64,000 nt of DNA, from NCBI GenBank assembly GCA_029891385.1, contig CM057224.1, forward strand, positions 34,229,005-34,293,004, read 5' to 3'. Shown one piece after another: positions 11,242-23,344 of the stretch. Within the stretch, counting starts at the first letter, position 1. Each line of letters begins with the position of its first letter. A program made the translations under genes and the position numbers. This stretch comes from Erythroxylum novogranatense. Lineage: Eukaryota > Streptophyta > Magnoliopsida > Malpighiales > Erythroxylaceae. Below the pieces are notes generated by a model that saw nothing but the letters and a program-made list of their open reading frames with translations, was not told where the DNA came from and made no database searches.

Positions 11242-12339
11242 TGTAACATACCGTCACTGATGGGATGGGTACAGTTCATTTCATACGTATTTGGTATGTG
11301 CATGCATTATTGCATTATGTATAATTGGCAATGATTGTACTGGTATTCGTACGTACATACATGTATGACATATTTCCGGTTTGATTTGGATAACTTGGAT
11401 TTGGAGATGATTAGGGCATGTGTGATAATTAGGTCATATTAGGCTCGAGAATTGAATTTGAGTTAGAAAGGAAAGTTAGGAAATTGAATTATAAAATTGG
11501 AGTATACGATTATGAGTTTTCTATTTTTGTGGATTTATAGGAATTTTTCTAGAATTTTCGGAGCAATAGGCCCGGATCGAAAAATTGATCAATGACTGGT
11601 TAATTGGATTTTCGATTCCAAAATTGATTATCCAATAGCACGGACAGATTAGAAATTTGATTTGAGGAATTAGGGTTTAGCTATTGGAATTCAGGAGAAA
11701 TTAGAATTTGAAATCGGATCGAGGTGGTTCGGATTTTGGCCTTGTGGCATTTAATTGCCAAACAAGCCTTATTAATCCTTTAATATATATAGGATAACCT
11801 TTGAAATCTTGATCCACGACTTCTTCTTGCTCCTGACAGAAACATCTTCTTCCTTCTTTCTCCATCGTGATTTCTTTTCCTTGATTTCTTCTTGGTTCCT
11901 TCTTGATAGTTTCTTCTTCTTCCACCCTTAAATTATTTCATTTAGTTTGGGTTGAAGATAATGGAGAGATGTTTTGCTTTGGGTGTTGTCGTGGGTGTTG
12001 ATTTGGCTTGAGACTTGGATTATCTTGGTGATTTGGAAGGATTAGAAGTTTAATCAAGTAAGTTCCTGCTTATTTATGTTTTAAATAGTTTGACTTGAGC
12101 ATTGGATTAAGGTAAAAATTGTTTGAGAATTTATAGATTTTCGGATGATGTAGGTTTAGGGAAAATGTTGATTTTGATTTTGGGTAATTTTTGAATAATG
12201 GTTATTTGGTGGATCTAAACTTAGGAATGAGTTGTGTTAAGTATAGAATGTTGTTTTGGAGTGTTTAGAATGGAAAGGAATGATTTAGAACTGAGAAATC
12301 TGGGAATTTCTGGGTTTTCTGGGCGATTCTACGATTGCA

Positions 12340-12555
12340 TGTCATGGCAAGACGAAGAACACGCCATGTGGCAGGCAAAGCGATGCTACGCGCGACGAGC
12401 CGAGGCGAAGCGACCCTCGTCACGACGTGCACAATGCGTACGTCGCGGCGAAGAAGGAATCGTTCGCCGCGGCGAGGCGTGCGGACGCCGTGGCGAAGGG
12501 CGTTGAGAAGGAGCTCGCCGCGGCGAGGGAGTAGGCGCCGCGACGAGGAGGGCTA
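12340..12555. other. GC-rich palindrome island in the solo LTR
   Basis: This is a sharply GC-rich stretch inside AT-rich DNA, full of 'cgccgcggcg' palindromes; for example CTCGCCGCGGCGAG is perfectly self-complementary. Open frames on both strands here are by-products of the absence of stop codons. Equivalent islands occur in the LTRs of A and B. Confidence 0.7.
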
Positions 12556-12967
12556 ATTTCCGAATATGTAATTTTTGAGGTTTTGAATTTTGGGATTTAG
12601 GAATTTGATAATTCAATTAGATTTGGATTGATTTCAATTTGGAGACTATGAATTCGGGATTTAGAATTTGAGATCGGGAAATTTTGGATTAGTGTCGGAA
12701 ATTTCATAACACGTATAGTACGTACATTATTCGATTCGTATGCATCAATGAACATTGGAATTGATACAATTAGTAATGTTATCTATGTTTTGATTATTAT
12801 AGAGGTGCCAGTGGATCGTCGATTGTCCGACGTAGGCGAGACTTCCCGGCAGTAGCTCGGAAGTTCTGAGGTGAGTAACCTCGTTGGTTTCTCAACCTAT
12901 ATGTGTTAAATTCGATGCAATACGCCATGTGGAGTTAAGGATGGATTGTATGTGTTTGTTTTGATTG

Positions 12968-13290
12968 ATTTCGGACCACAGGTGTTCGAAATATTTGGAC
13001 TTTGATATAGAAGTGTTAATTATGGATAAATTGTTCTTAATTGGTTTTCAAATGCAAATTTGGATAGTGATACTAGGTTGTGCTACCACTAGTGAAAATT
13101 GGGGATATGTGCATTCATGCCATTATGCATGATCGATAAAGGCGGTTGTATCGTGCAGCCACCGTATTCAGAGCTTTAAGCTCAACGCACAGGGCCTAGT
13201 GCCCAACGATTTTCAGAGCTTTATGCTCAACGTATTAGGGCTTTTGAGCCCAATGTTTTCAGAGCCAATGGCTCAACGTATATGAGCTCA
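12968..13290 (+). other. Short-hairpin run in the solo LTR
   Basis: Successive small inverted repeats include CGGACCacaGGTGTTCG (about 12972), GAGCtttaaGCTC, GGGCctagtGCCC, GAGCtttatGCTC, GGGCttttGAGCCC and GAGCCaatGGCTC (13170-13275). Most are followed by 'AACG' or 'AATG'. The same arrangement, with different stem sequences, is present in the LTRs of A and B. Confidence 0.6.
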
Positions 13291-13928
13291 GGCGCACGCT
13301 CACAACAACGAAAGAAAATGAAAGAGTCTCATGCACATAGCATATATGTGAATGTTTAAATGTGAATTGTATGAAAGGCGTACCGCCTGATAATTGTGAG
13401 AATTGAATGCATGTGATTCTTGACTGTGATAGATATATATACGATATTGTGTGATTGTTTGATTATGCATGAGTTGGGTGAACCATCGATGATGGTTTCT
13501 CACTGAGTTCGCAAACTCACCCAACATTGCATTTATTTTCAGGGCAGCGATAGTTTGACTCCTAGCTCCAGTCAGTGAGACTTTTCCTGCTGTGTGTGTG
13601 CCGGCGAGAGGAGTATGGCCCACAGGTCGGTCAGCTGGGGATCTTTTGGGATATTTTATGGATGACTTATCTAGGAGTTGTGTTAGTTCTTTTGGGCTTG
13701 TACAGTTGTATATATGACTGATGATGTACTTATGGTTTTAAGAGATGAAATGAGAAGTACTGTTGGGTTTTAAAATTTAGTGACTTTGAGATTAATGCTT
13801 TATTATATTGATGCCATGAGGTTTATAGAATTGATCGAATCGTAGTGCACCCTCATCGTAGGTTATGCATCGGTACGACCTACGGGCGTCCCGGTGTATA
13901 CTCTACTGTAAGGGGGCGCTACATATTT

Positions 13929-16900
13929 TGTTGGGCACCATTTTTGGAATCCAACTCTTGCTCTGATACCATACATGTTGGATCCCATTTTCGGAACCAA
14001 AAATCTGAAAACCATTCATCAACGTATTAACCTTTAAAGTTATTTCCATGGAATCCTTTTACCCATCATCGATTCCCTCTAATTCTCATAACATCTCAAC
14101 CCATAAAGGTGAGCCCACATAACAGATTCACAAAAATCAAACTCATTTTTCCTATTTCAAAACAGATTTTGGGAAATCCCAAACTCAAATTACAAATTGA
14201 GTCCTTTAAGAAAATTGTAGCTCTATGTCTCTAGTTTATTTTGAAGCAAGAACCATCTCAATCGGAGACCTATAGATCAAGATATGCTTAAAAATCCAAA
14301 GTGTGTTCACAACCAGGTCTTGCCCTTCCAATCGATCCCTCACTTTCTTTCCATCAATCTTTCTGAGCTCAACACCAAAGGCTACTAATATTTATGGAAA
14401 GATATCTAAACGTCTTAGGAATCTATTGCTTTAAGAATCGCTTAATTTGGAGGTCAGGTTATGAAGTCATGGCCAAAAGAGTCAACCATGTCCGTGTCCT
14501 CAATCATGTTAAACCTATCTTAGGACAATGGACATAACTTTCACTAGGAATGTCGGATTAAGATTTTATTTAGATGGTTGCGAATATGACTTATAGATAT
14601 ACAACTTTTGTGAAGAACTCAAAACAAGATTTTGTCATTTTTAGGGTTAAAACATGGATTGTGTGATCCAAAACGGGTAGACCGTGTAACTTTCGGGTCT
14701 GGCAGTTTTTCAGCATCAGGAATACACGGCCTGTGTGATTTTACAAGGCCTGACCGTGTAACCTTCGGGTTTAACAAAAAATTTCACTCTTCAAGACCCC
14801 TTAAATGGATCCTAAACCATCCTAACATCCCTTTTACTCATAATCTTTCCCAAATCGAACAATCCTAGTGCGATATCACTTCATATGCTCTAATTATTCG
14901 AGATACATGTCCTATGCAACATCATCTACTTAAACTATCATATCTCTTAACTTCGATATCCAAAAATTGTATACTTTATACCGTTAGAAAGTTAAGAGGA
15001 TAGGCTACAACTTTTATCAAGACAACTTTATCTAATTTATACTAGATTTATACATATTTTCTCCTGAATTCGGAACACACACTTTCCCCTAATGAAAAAC
15101 TTGAGAATTATCCCAACTTCACTTCCTCTATTGCAATATCATTCATAATGATTTCAACTACAAATTAGAATTCATCAAACAATCAACCTCAATTTATTTG
15201 ACTCTTCACATTCAACTACATCTCATCATTAATAATTCCTATCTTTCTTTTCCATAACATCTAACTTATGTATATATATATAACAATAATTCATGTTCAA
15301 AGTTCATCCATTCAAGTAGAAAAACTTCTTCAATTATATCTAAATCTAACTCAACTCATATCATGCATACACAATTCGAATTTCATTAACATCATAAGAT
15401 AAGTGTTTGCAAAGCTGTAATGACATCTCATGCCAGAATACATCATCAATATCAAAATCCAAAATACAAAAGATGCAAAACCCAATAGTTCTCGAAATGC
15501 ATCTAAAGTCTTGCTTTTGCAAAATCTAATTTCAAATACAAAACATGCATAATCGAAATGATGCCTTGACTCTTAATTTCTCGATCTCATTCTTTTCACC
15601 TGAAGATGGGATGGAAATGGGGTGAGCTTGACAGCTGTTGAGTAATATTTTATAATCGATAACAAGAAAAATCATTGACATTATTCATCTGTCATAGAAA
15701 TTTTTATTGAATTCAAGAAAAACATAGTTCTCAACCAATTCACAATACTACAAATCATGTATTCATCAACTTGACAATTCACAGATGCAATATACAACAA
15801 ATGGCTTGAGGGTTCCCTAGAATAAAACAGAGAAATCGAAGTTTACTCCATGAACGAAACGAGTCAACTTTTCGGATCTTGTAGGCCACAAGTGGGCAGC
15901 TGGGAGAAGGTTTTATGTCGACGTGTATGTGACTACGAAGCGGTTCCTCTCTCATCCAAACAAAGCACAAAATCAATGCTCAAATTCATTTTATCAAAAT
16001 GAAATGTTTTCATACTTTTCATGTTCTTTTTCTTTTTCCCATTCAAATCAAAACGCCATGACACAATTCAATAGCATAACATGATCATATACCACAATGC
16101 ATTTTTCCACATTCACAACAATTCAAATCCAATCCATGAAGCATATACACATATATAAGCAAATTCTTTAAATCATTTAAAAACAGTATATGCACATTTA
16201 TGAAGTACTTGAAATCATTTTATTCTCTTGATTTGAGAAAAAATTTAATGGCTCATTATTCAATCATAAACATGAAACCCACCTTATTTCACTTGAGAAT
16301 CCAAACTCAATTGTTCCCTTCCTCTTACTCTTGGATAAGGTTTCTCTTGATTTCCTAAATCAAACCAATTTTTTATTCAATTCCAATTCAATAAAAATCC
16401 CTAAAACTTCAAAATCACAATAAATAAAATTAACACAAATTAAGCTCAAACCTAACCTACCCATAATCCATCTAGGTTAGAAAACGTAAAACCTAGCTTA
16501 GAAACCCTAAAATCAAATGGGTTCCCCCTTAAACCATCTTCTTTCTCCATTCATTCCCAACATAAAAACCCTTTTTCTCTTTCTCTAACTCTTTCTCTAA
16601 CAAAACAAGAAGAAGAAGATAAACTTACCTTGGTAAGATGATTTCCTTTCTTTTTCTTCTTTCTTCTTCCTTCTCTCTTCTTCCACGATTTTCTCCTTCT
16701 TCTCTTCTTTCTCTACATTTTTCTCTTTTCCCTTTTGTTTTTCACGACAGCTACTTTCTTCCTCTTCTTATTTCAAGACATCATTTTAGTTGTCTTTCCC
16801 ATTTTGCCCCTCTTTTAAGTAGTCTTTCCATATTTACCCTCCTTTTGTCTTTATAACTAACATCTTATACTTCTAACTCCTTGACTAATGATCATGGGGA

Positions 16901-17388
16901 AATTGAAGGAATTTTATAATACTTCCTTCTAGAAATTTTTTTCTCATTGTCTTAATTTTCCAATGACACCAAAATCATTCAATTTGGTTTGAAAATTTAA
17001 AAGTTATATCCTAAATATTTATGAACTATTCTTATACTGAAATAATATTTTGTACTCAAATTTCATACAAAGATTGAAATTCTTCAAGACTAAATTAGAA
17101 CTTGATTTCATCAGATAATTTGTATCCCTATTTCTCTAGTTTAATTCAAATTAAGAATCACCTCATTCGGATAACTAGAGAAAAAGTTATGGCTAAAACA
17201 CCGAAGCATACTCAGTGAACATGTCTCAACTTATAACTTCCAATATTTCACATATAACCCTTCTTGTCCTAACTACCTTTTCTACTTTAGTTCAAATTAA
17301 AAAATTCTTCTTTTCTTTACACATATATAATCGCCAATAATTTCTCATTTAATAGTTCTAAAATTCAAAAAGAGTTCGGGGCCCAACA
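13929..17388 (-). mobile_element. LTR-like unit containing its own primer-binding site
   Basis: Read on the minus strand, this starts TGTTGGGCCCCG at 17388 and ends GGTGCCCAACA at 13929, giving 7-bp inverted ends, with TSD TATTT (13924-13928 and 17389-17393). An LTR-type end CCAACA occurs at 13976, followed by a tRNA-Met primer-binding site and only about 30 bp more. So the unit is a 3.4 kb 5' LTR plus primer site plus a terminal stub, with no coding region or second LTR. Its LTR resembles those of the chromovirus and of the host LTR: the blocks at 15600-15640 and 15800-15955 match 9460-9500 and 9718-9860. Confidence 0.65.
13960..13971 (-). other. Primer-binding site inside the LTR-like unit
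   Basis: The complement reads TGGTATCAGAGC, a perfect plant tRNA-Met primer site, four bases downstream of the LTR-type end CCAACA at 13976 on the minus strand. The unit ends about 30 bp further on. Confidence 0.75.
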
Positions 17389-19668
17389 TATTTTGTCATC
17401 TATAGGGTCAAAATTGAGTCAGATTAAAGTTCAGATGAAACCAGATGAAGGTCAGACGAAAGGCTTCAGTTTAATACCTATTTTGGGACAATTGGCATAA
17501 CTTTCACTAGAGATATTAGATTAAGATCAACTTTAGACATTTTTGAAGATAACTTCTAGATCTACAACTTTCATAAAGATACCAAAGATAGATTTTGTCA
17601 TCTAAAGAGTTAAAATTGAGTGAAACAAAAGGTAAGATGAAACCAAATGAAGGTCAGACGAAAGGTCAGATGAAAGGCTTCAGTATAAGATTGAACCAAA
17701 CGATAGGCTTCATTCTAAGACTAAACCAAGCGATGGGGTTTCTACAGGGTCTTCTTCACATCACCTAAAGTTCTAAAACACTAACCACACTCTCCAAAAC
17801 ATATCCAACTTTTAATGGCCATAACTCTCAACTCCAACATCCAATAATCACATACTTTATACCATTGGAAAACTAAAAGGATGAACTACAACTTGCTAGA
17901 AGTCAACTTTTCAATTCAGCCTAAATTAATACAGTTTTTCCCTAGAAGTCAAAACATAAATTCTCACCCTTATGGAAAACTTGAAAGTGAAAATAAACAA
18001 TTTGGAAAAGTCATCGGCAAAACACAATCATACTTCATTAACATCAAAATATAAGAATTTTTACAAAGCTTTAATGGGCATTTCAAGCCACCATACATCA
18101 ATATCTCAAAATCCCAAAATACAAATAGATACATGAGCAATAATTTACTCGAAATGCAACTAAAGCCTTGTTTTACAAAACTAGCTTAAAATAAAAAAGT
18201 ATGCATAATCGGAGTGATGTCTTGACCCTTTGTTACTCGTTCTCATGCACTTCCCCTGAAGATGGGATGAAAAATAGAGGGGTGAGCTTAAAGCTCATGG
18301 GTAACAGTTTTATAATCGGTAACAAGCAAAATCATTGAAACATTCATTTCCATTGTAAAACTCACATTGAATCATAAAAATCCCAATTCTCCATTTATCA
18401 AGCAAATTATAAGCAACATAAGTCTTGCATTTAACAAACTTGTCAACAGATAATCACATCCAATGGTTTAGGTGGATCTAAAATAGAAAGTAGTGCACAT
18501 TTCCATAAAATGGTCTTATATAGCCGTGAACAGAATGTACTATAACAATTTCACTTAATGGTCTTGTATAGCCGTGAACTTATGGGAGTTCATGAAGAAG
18601 TTCTATGCCACTAGCGGGTAGGTGAGAGAAGCTTTTAGTTGAAGTGCACTTGATATACTTAAGGGATCACTACAAACCCACATAATTATGCATTTCACAT
18701 CTTGAAAACTTGTTGCCCGAAATGACACATTTTTGAAACATGATTTCATAAACTTGATATCCTTTAAAATCATTTCCATTTTTTATTTCATAATTCATCC
18801 ACAAAATTCATACACCCAACATGCAACACTTTCTCAAAGCATTTAAAGAACAATAAATGCATATTTAAAAGTAGTTGAAAACATTTATTTCCATTTCTTG
18901 AAAGAAACATTAATGGCTTATTATTCAATTATAAAAATATAACCCACATTGAATGCCTTGCTCAAGGATGTCTCTCCTCTTGCTTCTTTTGTCTTTCTTG
19001 ATTCCCTTTTCATAGGCAAAAATCCCAAGTTCAAATGGGTTGTAAAATTGAAAACCCACAAAGTAAGTTTGCCAAAATTGGTCTTGTAATACCTAAACCC
19101 ATGCATTTTCTAAGCTTTATGAACCAAAACCCTTTCAAAAAATCCAAAGTATTAAAAATGCTCTTACCTTAAATCTTCACCAAATAAAGAGATGTTTGGC
19201 CCAATTTCAAGCTCTTATCTTACTCTTTCTTGTCCTCGTCTTGAGGGATTTCAAAATCCCTCAAGAAAATTTGGAAAAGATGAAACCCTAGCTCAACTCT
19301 CTTCTTTTCTCTCAAATCACCGAAACCTCTATTCTTTCGCTCTTTGATTTGTTATTTATCTTCTTTCTCCCCTATTTTCATTTTTTCCCTTCTTTAAGAA
19401 GAAGACAAAACTTCTTTCTTCCCATTTTTTCCTTAATGATTGAGAAAACTCCACCTTGTCCTTCTTTTAATTCCTTATGGTTTTTAAACTTAAATAAGCT
19501 GCCCAAAACACCCTTTTATGCATTCTTACTACTTTTAATTTAACTAACCCATGCAATAAATTCTACTAACATAGACATAAAAAAATTAACTCCAAAAAAT
19601 TCACCTATCATAGCCCCATAATTCATTTAAATCATGCTTAATTAAAGAAAAAAATTTGGGTGCCAACA
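17389..19668 (-). mobile_element. Host LTR of region 1, right part
   Basis: This fragment begins with further copies of the 'ttttgtcatct..agggtcaaaattgag' unit (17389-17700), followed by LTR sequence that parallels the unit at 13929-17388; for example 18240-18320 matches 15595-15665. It ends GGTGCCAACA at 19668, the complement of an LTR start TGTTGGCACC. The matching left end lies beyond the window, so its TSD cannot be checked. Nothing in it codes for protein. Confidence 0.6.
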
Positions 19669-22039
19669 TCAAGGGAGATAACAATAATTTGAGAGTATGT
19701 TTATGTAGGAAGCGCTTTGGTTTTTGTTGTATGCAAACCCCTTTTCCCAATTTTGGGGCTCTCTTTCTCTACAGCTTCTAGAAGTGTACGAATGGCCGAG
19801 TTTATATATGTAGTTAACAAGGTTTTGACAGGAATCTTTAATAATTATGTTTCATTCTAGGTTTATTATCTTTATTTTTAGGAGTAAAGCAATGGGTATT
19901 TAGTAAAATGTTGATATTTTCCTTTGTATGTAGTCTTATATGCTTATGTTTAAACTCACCTAACTTTAAAGAATAATACTTTGCTTTCCCTTTTGCTATA
20001 GTGGTTTAATGTGTCGCAAAAAACTACTTTCTTGCAACTATTCTTGTGTTGACTTAGATTGGTGAGCGTGGAAACTGTTTTGAATGGGTTTTATTTACTT
20101 AGAAGTGTTCGTGTTCTGATATGGGTTTAATCGAGTTTCATCATTGTTGATATTCGTAATTAGTGAGCTTATATTGTTAGTATTCATTCTTCAGCTTATA
20201 GTTGTTTCATTCATAGTTTCCATTCCTAAAAAATGAGAAGAAAAGAATTTCACTTTTTATTTTTTATTGGTTATCATTGGTTGATGTTGTTGAAGGTAGT
20301 GGAGGAAGGGTTGAAGAGAACGTTAATCAAAATAAAGGTTAATTAAATATATTGGGTCCCATAGGTTTAAAATTAATAATATTTTTAATTTTTTAAGAAA
20401 GTATGGCCCATATTGTTGTAATAGATATGACGTCAAAGGATGGGGCTTGGAAAATAAATAAATAAATATTTAAAAGAGCTAGGTTATAACTAACTTGGCA
20501 AAAAATTGACGACGTCATCTATCGTTTAGTTTTTCTGTTATTATAGGGTTATGTTTAAACATTTTCTAAATATTAATTCTTATTTGTACTCTCTGAAACC
20601 TTAGGGTTAGATTTATCAATTGGTGTAAAACTTAGGGTCAAAATAGACCATTTTACGAATTTTTTAATGGTGTCTATTGCGTTTAATGGTGAAGTGAAAT
20701 CTTTTGCATAATTTTGCTTTCTTTTTTGGATTAGTTATAATTTGCTTATAATAGTGTCTACTGTGTTTAATTTTGCTTTCTATTTTTTTGATGTTTTTAA
20801 TGGTGAACCAAACGCTTTTGTATAATTTTGATTTTAGTTTTGCATTAGTTATAATTTGCTTATAATGGTGTCTACTATGTTTAATTTGTTTTCTGTTTTG
20901 CTGTTGTTTTTAATGGCGAACTGAACTCTTTTGGATTATAATTTGCTATATGTTTTTATTTCAATTTTGCAAGTGATCAAATTGTAGTGGCAATAAAGCA
21001 ATACTGAGCTAAAGGCATAAAAGATGCCTTTTAGACTTAGAAAAATGTAAAGTAGGTTGTTAAAATTTCAATCTTGGAATAGTGAAGTTGATCAAAGACA
21101 AACATGTACCAATTGATCCAAATGTTTGGCCATCCATTTTAGTTATCGTAATTGCCCTTAAGATTATTAGTAGGTCTTGTCCTAATTAGCAAGATGTATA
21201 TTAAGAAAATTAGAAAACATCCTATTTAATAATGGTTCGAGGAATTGTAGATCCAAGAGGTATTTTGTTGATGTTTGCATTCAGTGGCCTAATTCTATGT
21301 TAGATGATCAAGCACTAGAGAAGTTTGATTTGTTTTAGAGCAATAAAAAAGATCTTTTTAAGGTTGTTTGCAATTGTAGGTAATCCTATAAGCACTAGAG
21401 AAGGTCTTCTAAATAGAAAGATAAGACTAGTGATGATATTATAAAGTTTAGTTTTGAGTTAGGTAGAGGTAGTTGTATTTGAGTTGAAAGTTGAGACTTC
21501 AAAAAAGAAATAAATGATGACTTGCTATTTTTTAGATTTAAATGTGTATCCATGGAATTGAATTAGTCAATGCATTGCAATGGAGTGTCCTTCATTACTA
21601 CCTACCACTTTAAAACATCATTAATAATTTATCTAGTTTAATTCCATAACATTAGTGAATTTACTAAGTTTCCTATTATAAATTTATCCTCTTCATCAAC
21701 TATTTGTAAAGGGATCATATTTCTCACTTGGGCTTCATTTTGACAGCTCATACTCATCAATTAAGTGGGCATTACTTTGATAAAATATTTGAAGATGAAG
21801 GGACATTTAATTATTTATTAATTATTACTATGTCCTTGATATTCCATTAATTTTAATATTACATTACTAAATATGATGTTTATACATACAGATAAAGTGA
21901 CATAGACTATTGACGATTTTGACTACAATAATTAGTGATTTCTCGACCTATCTAGTCTCTACCTTCTTTAGTCTCCATAATTATTTTATCTTTATTTTTA
22001 TAAATTGTATCATTTTCTATACAAAATGATTTGGATAAT
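19669..22039. other. Intergenic AT-rich DNA
   Basis: No gene, transposon terminus or RNA gene is recognised apart from the tandem repeat at 20655-20950. Frames are short and lack codon structure. A clean switch from LTR to unrelated sequence occurs at 19668/19669. Confidence 0.5.
20655..20950. repeat. Tandem repeat, about 100-125 bp unit, about 2.5 copies
   Basis: Recurring phrases are 'tttttaatggtg', 'tttgcataattttg', 'ttagttataatttgcttata' and 'tggtgtctact.tgtttaatt', at about 20670, 20795 and 20910. Copies are diverged and noncoding. Confidence 0.7.
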
Positions 22040-23130
22040 TATTTTCTTTCATTTCCTATAATCATATCCTCCTTAGTGTCATCTTATTCAAATTGTCACT
22101 ATATTTAAGTTTTTATGTATTCATTCATTATAAAATCTCAAAATTTCTTATTTTTAATTAGTTGAAATTTGTAACTATAATTAATTTAATTGGTCACTTC
22201 AATTATAAATTTTCTTTCATTTTCTATAATCATATCGTCCTTCATTAATGAAATTGATTTCATCTTATTCATTTTATCACTATGTGTAAGTTTCTATATA
22301 TTTATTCATTATAAAATCTCAAATTTTTTAATCAATTGAAATTCTTAACTATAATTAATTGAATTGATCACTCAATTATAATCTTTTCTTTCATTTCTTA
22401 TAATCATATCCTTCTACATTAATGAATTTGGTTTCATCTTATTATATGTAAGTTTTATATATTTATTTATTATAAAACTCGAATTTTCTTAACCAATTGA
22501 AATTGTAACTATAGTTAATTGAATTAATCACTTGAATTATAATCTTCTTCTTTCATTTCCTATAATCATGTTCTCCTTTATTTATGAGTTTGGCTTCATT
22601 TTATTCATTTTATCACTATATGTAAGTTTCTATATATTTATTCATTATAAAATCTCATTTTTAATTTTCTTAATCAATTGAAATTATAACTATAATTAAT
22701 TAAAGTTATCACCTTAATTATAACCTTTTCTTTCGATTTCTATAACCGTATCCTCCTTCATTAATAAATTTGGTTTCATCTTATTCATTATATGTATATA
22801 TATATAAATCTCAAATCTTTTAATCAATTGAAATTTGTAACTATAATTATAAAATCTCAAAATTTTAATTAACTAAAGTTTGTAACTATAATTAATTAAA
22901 TTAATCACTTCAATATCTATTTTATATCCTCCTTCATTAATGAATTTGATTTTATTTTATTAATTTTATCACTATATATAATAATATATATATTTATTCA
23001 TTATAAAATCTCAAAATTTCCTATTTTTTTAATCAATTGAAATTTGTATCTATAATTAATTAACTTGATCACTTTAATTTTAATCTTTTTCTTTCACTAC
23101 CTATAATTTTATCATCAATTGTTAATTAAT
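22040..23130. repeat. AT-rich satellite-like array, about 165-190 bp unit, seven copies
   Basis: The anchor phrase 'ttctttcattt.ctataatcat' recurs at about 22044, 22211, 22383, 22548 and 22728, with decayed anchors near 22917 and 23090. Each copy continues with 'tatttattcattataaaat' and 'aattgaaatttgtaactata'. The period is near nucleosome-repeat length. No coding capacity and no flanking TSD are visible. Confidence 0.8.
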
Positions 23131-23159
23131 ATAAATTTAAATTTAAATTTTAAAAAATG

Positions 23160-23328
23160 CCTGCTAGGTCTGTGTGAGCTTAGGGGTTGTTGAGCACAAT
23201 TAGACCCTAGCCTTAGGCTTGACTAATTTGGCTAGATCGGGCCCGAGCCTCTCGATAGGATCGAGCTTCAAGCCATGCTTGGGCTATTTTTCCACTGGTC
23301 AGGTCGAGCTCAGCCCTTACCATCCCTA
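23160..23328. mobile_element. Possible right end of a DNA transposon
   Basis: A GC-richer block with the style of plant hAT-type ends ('ggcccgagcc', 'tcgagctcag') terminates in TTACCATCCCTA at 23328. The matching left terminus TAGGGATGGTAA was not found in the window and no 8-bp duplication was identified. The family is a guess from the terminus only. Confidence 0.25.
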
Positions 23329-23344
23329 GTTAGATGATATCCCC

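Larger units (their letters stand above)
11242..13923 (+). mobile_element. Solo LTR (2.68 kb), related to elements A and B
   Basis: The LTR starts TGTAACATACC and ends GGGGGCGCTACA, with TSD TATTT on both sides (11237-11241 and 13924-13928). No internal region or second LTR is present, as expected after LTR-LTR recombination. It shares modules in the same order with the LTRs of A and B: a GC-rich hairpin island, the 'gtgccagtgga..gtccgacg' block near 12805, a run of short hairpins (12965-13290), and the stem-loop AACCATC-GAT-GATGGTT at 13481-13497 followed by 'ctcac.gagttcgcaaa'. I place it in the same chromovirus-type group but as a separate family. Confidence 0.8.

Noticed and set aside
12234..12616. 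Overlapping Arg-rich frames on both strands
   Set aside because: They result from the GC-rich palindrome island. No frame is conserved in the equivalent islands of A or B.
16638..16856. Ser/Leu/Phe-rich frame resembling a signal or membrane peptide
   Set aside because: It is pyrimidine-rich LTR sequence, equivalent to the same zone in the chromovirus LTRs (10380-10520). There is no conserved frame.
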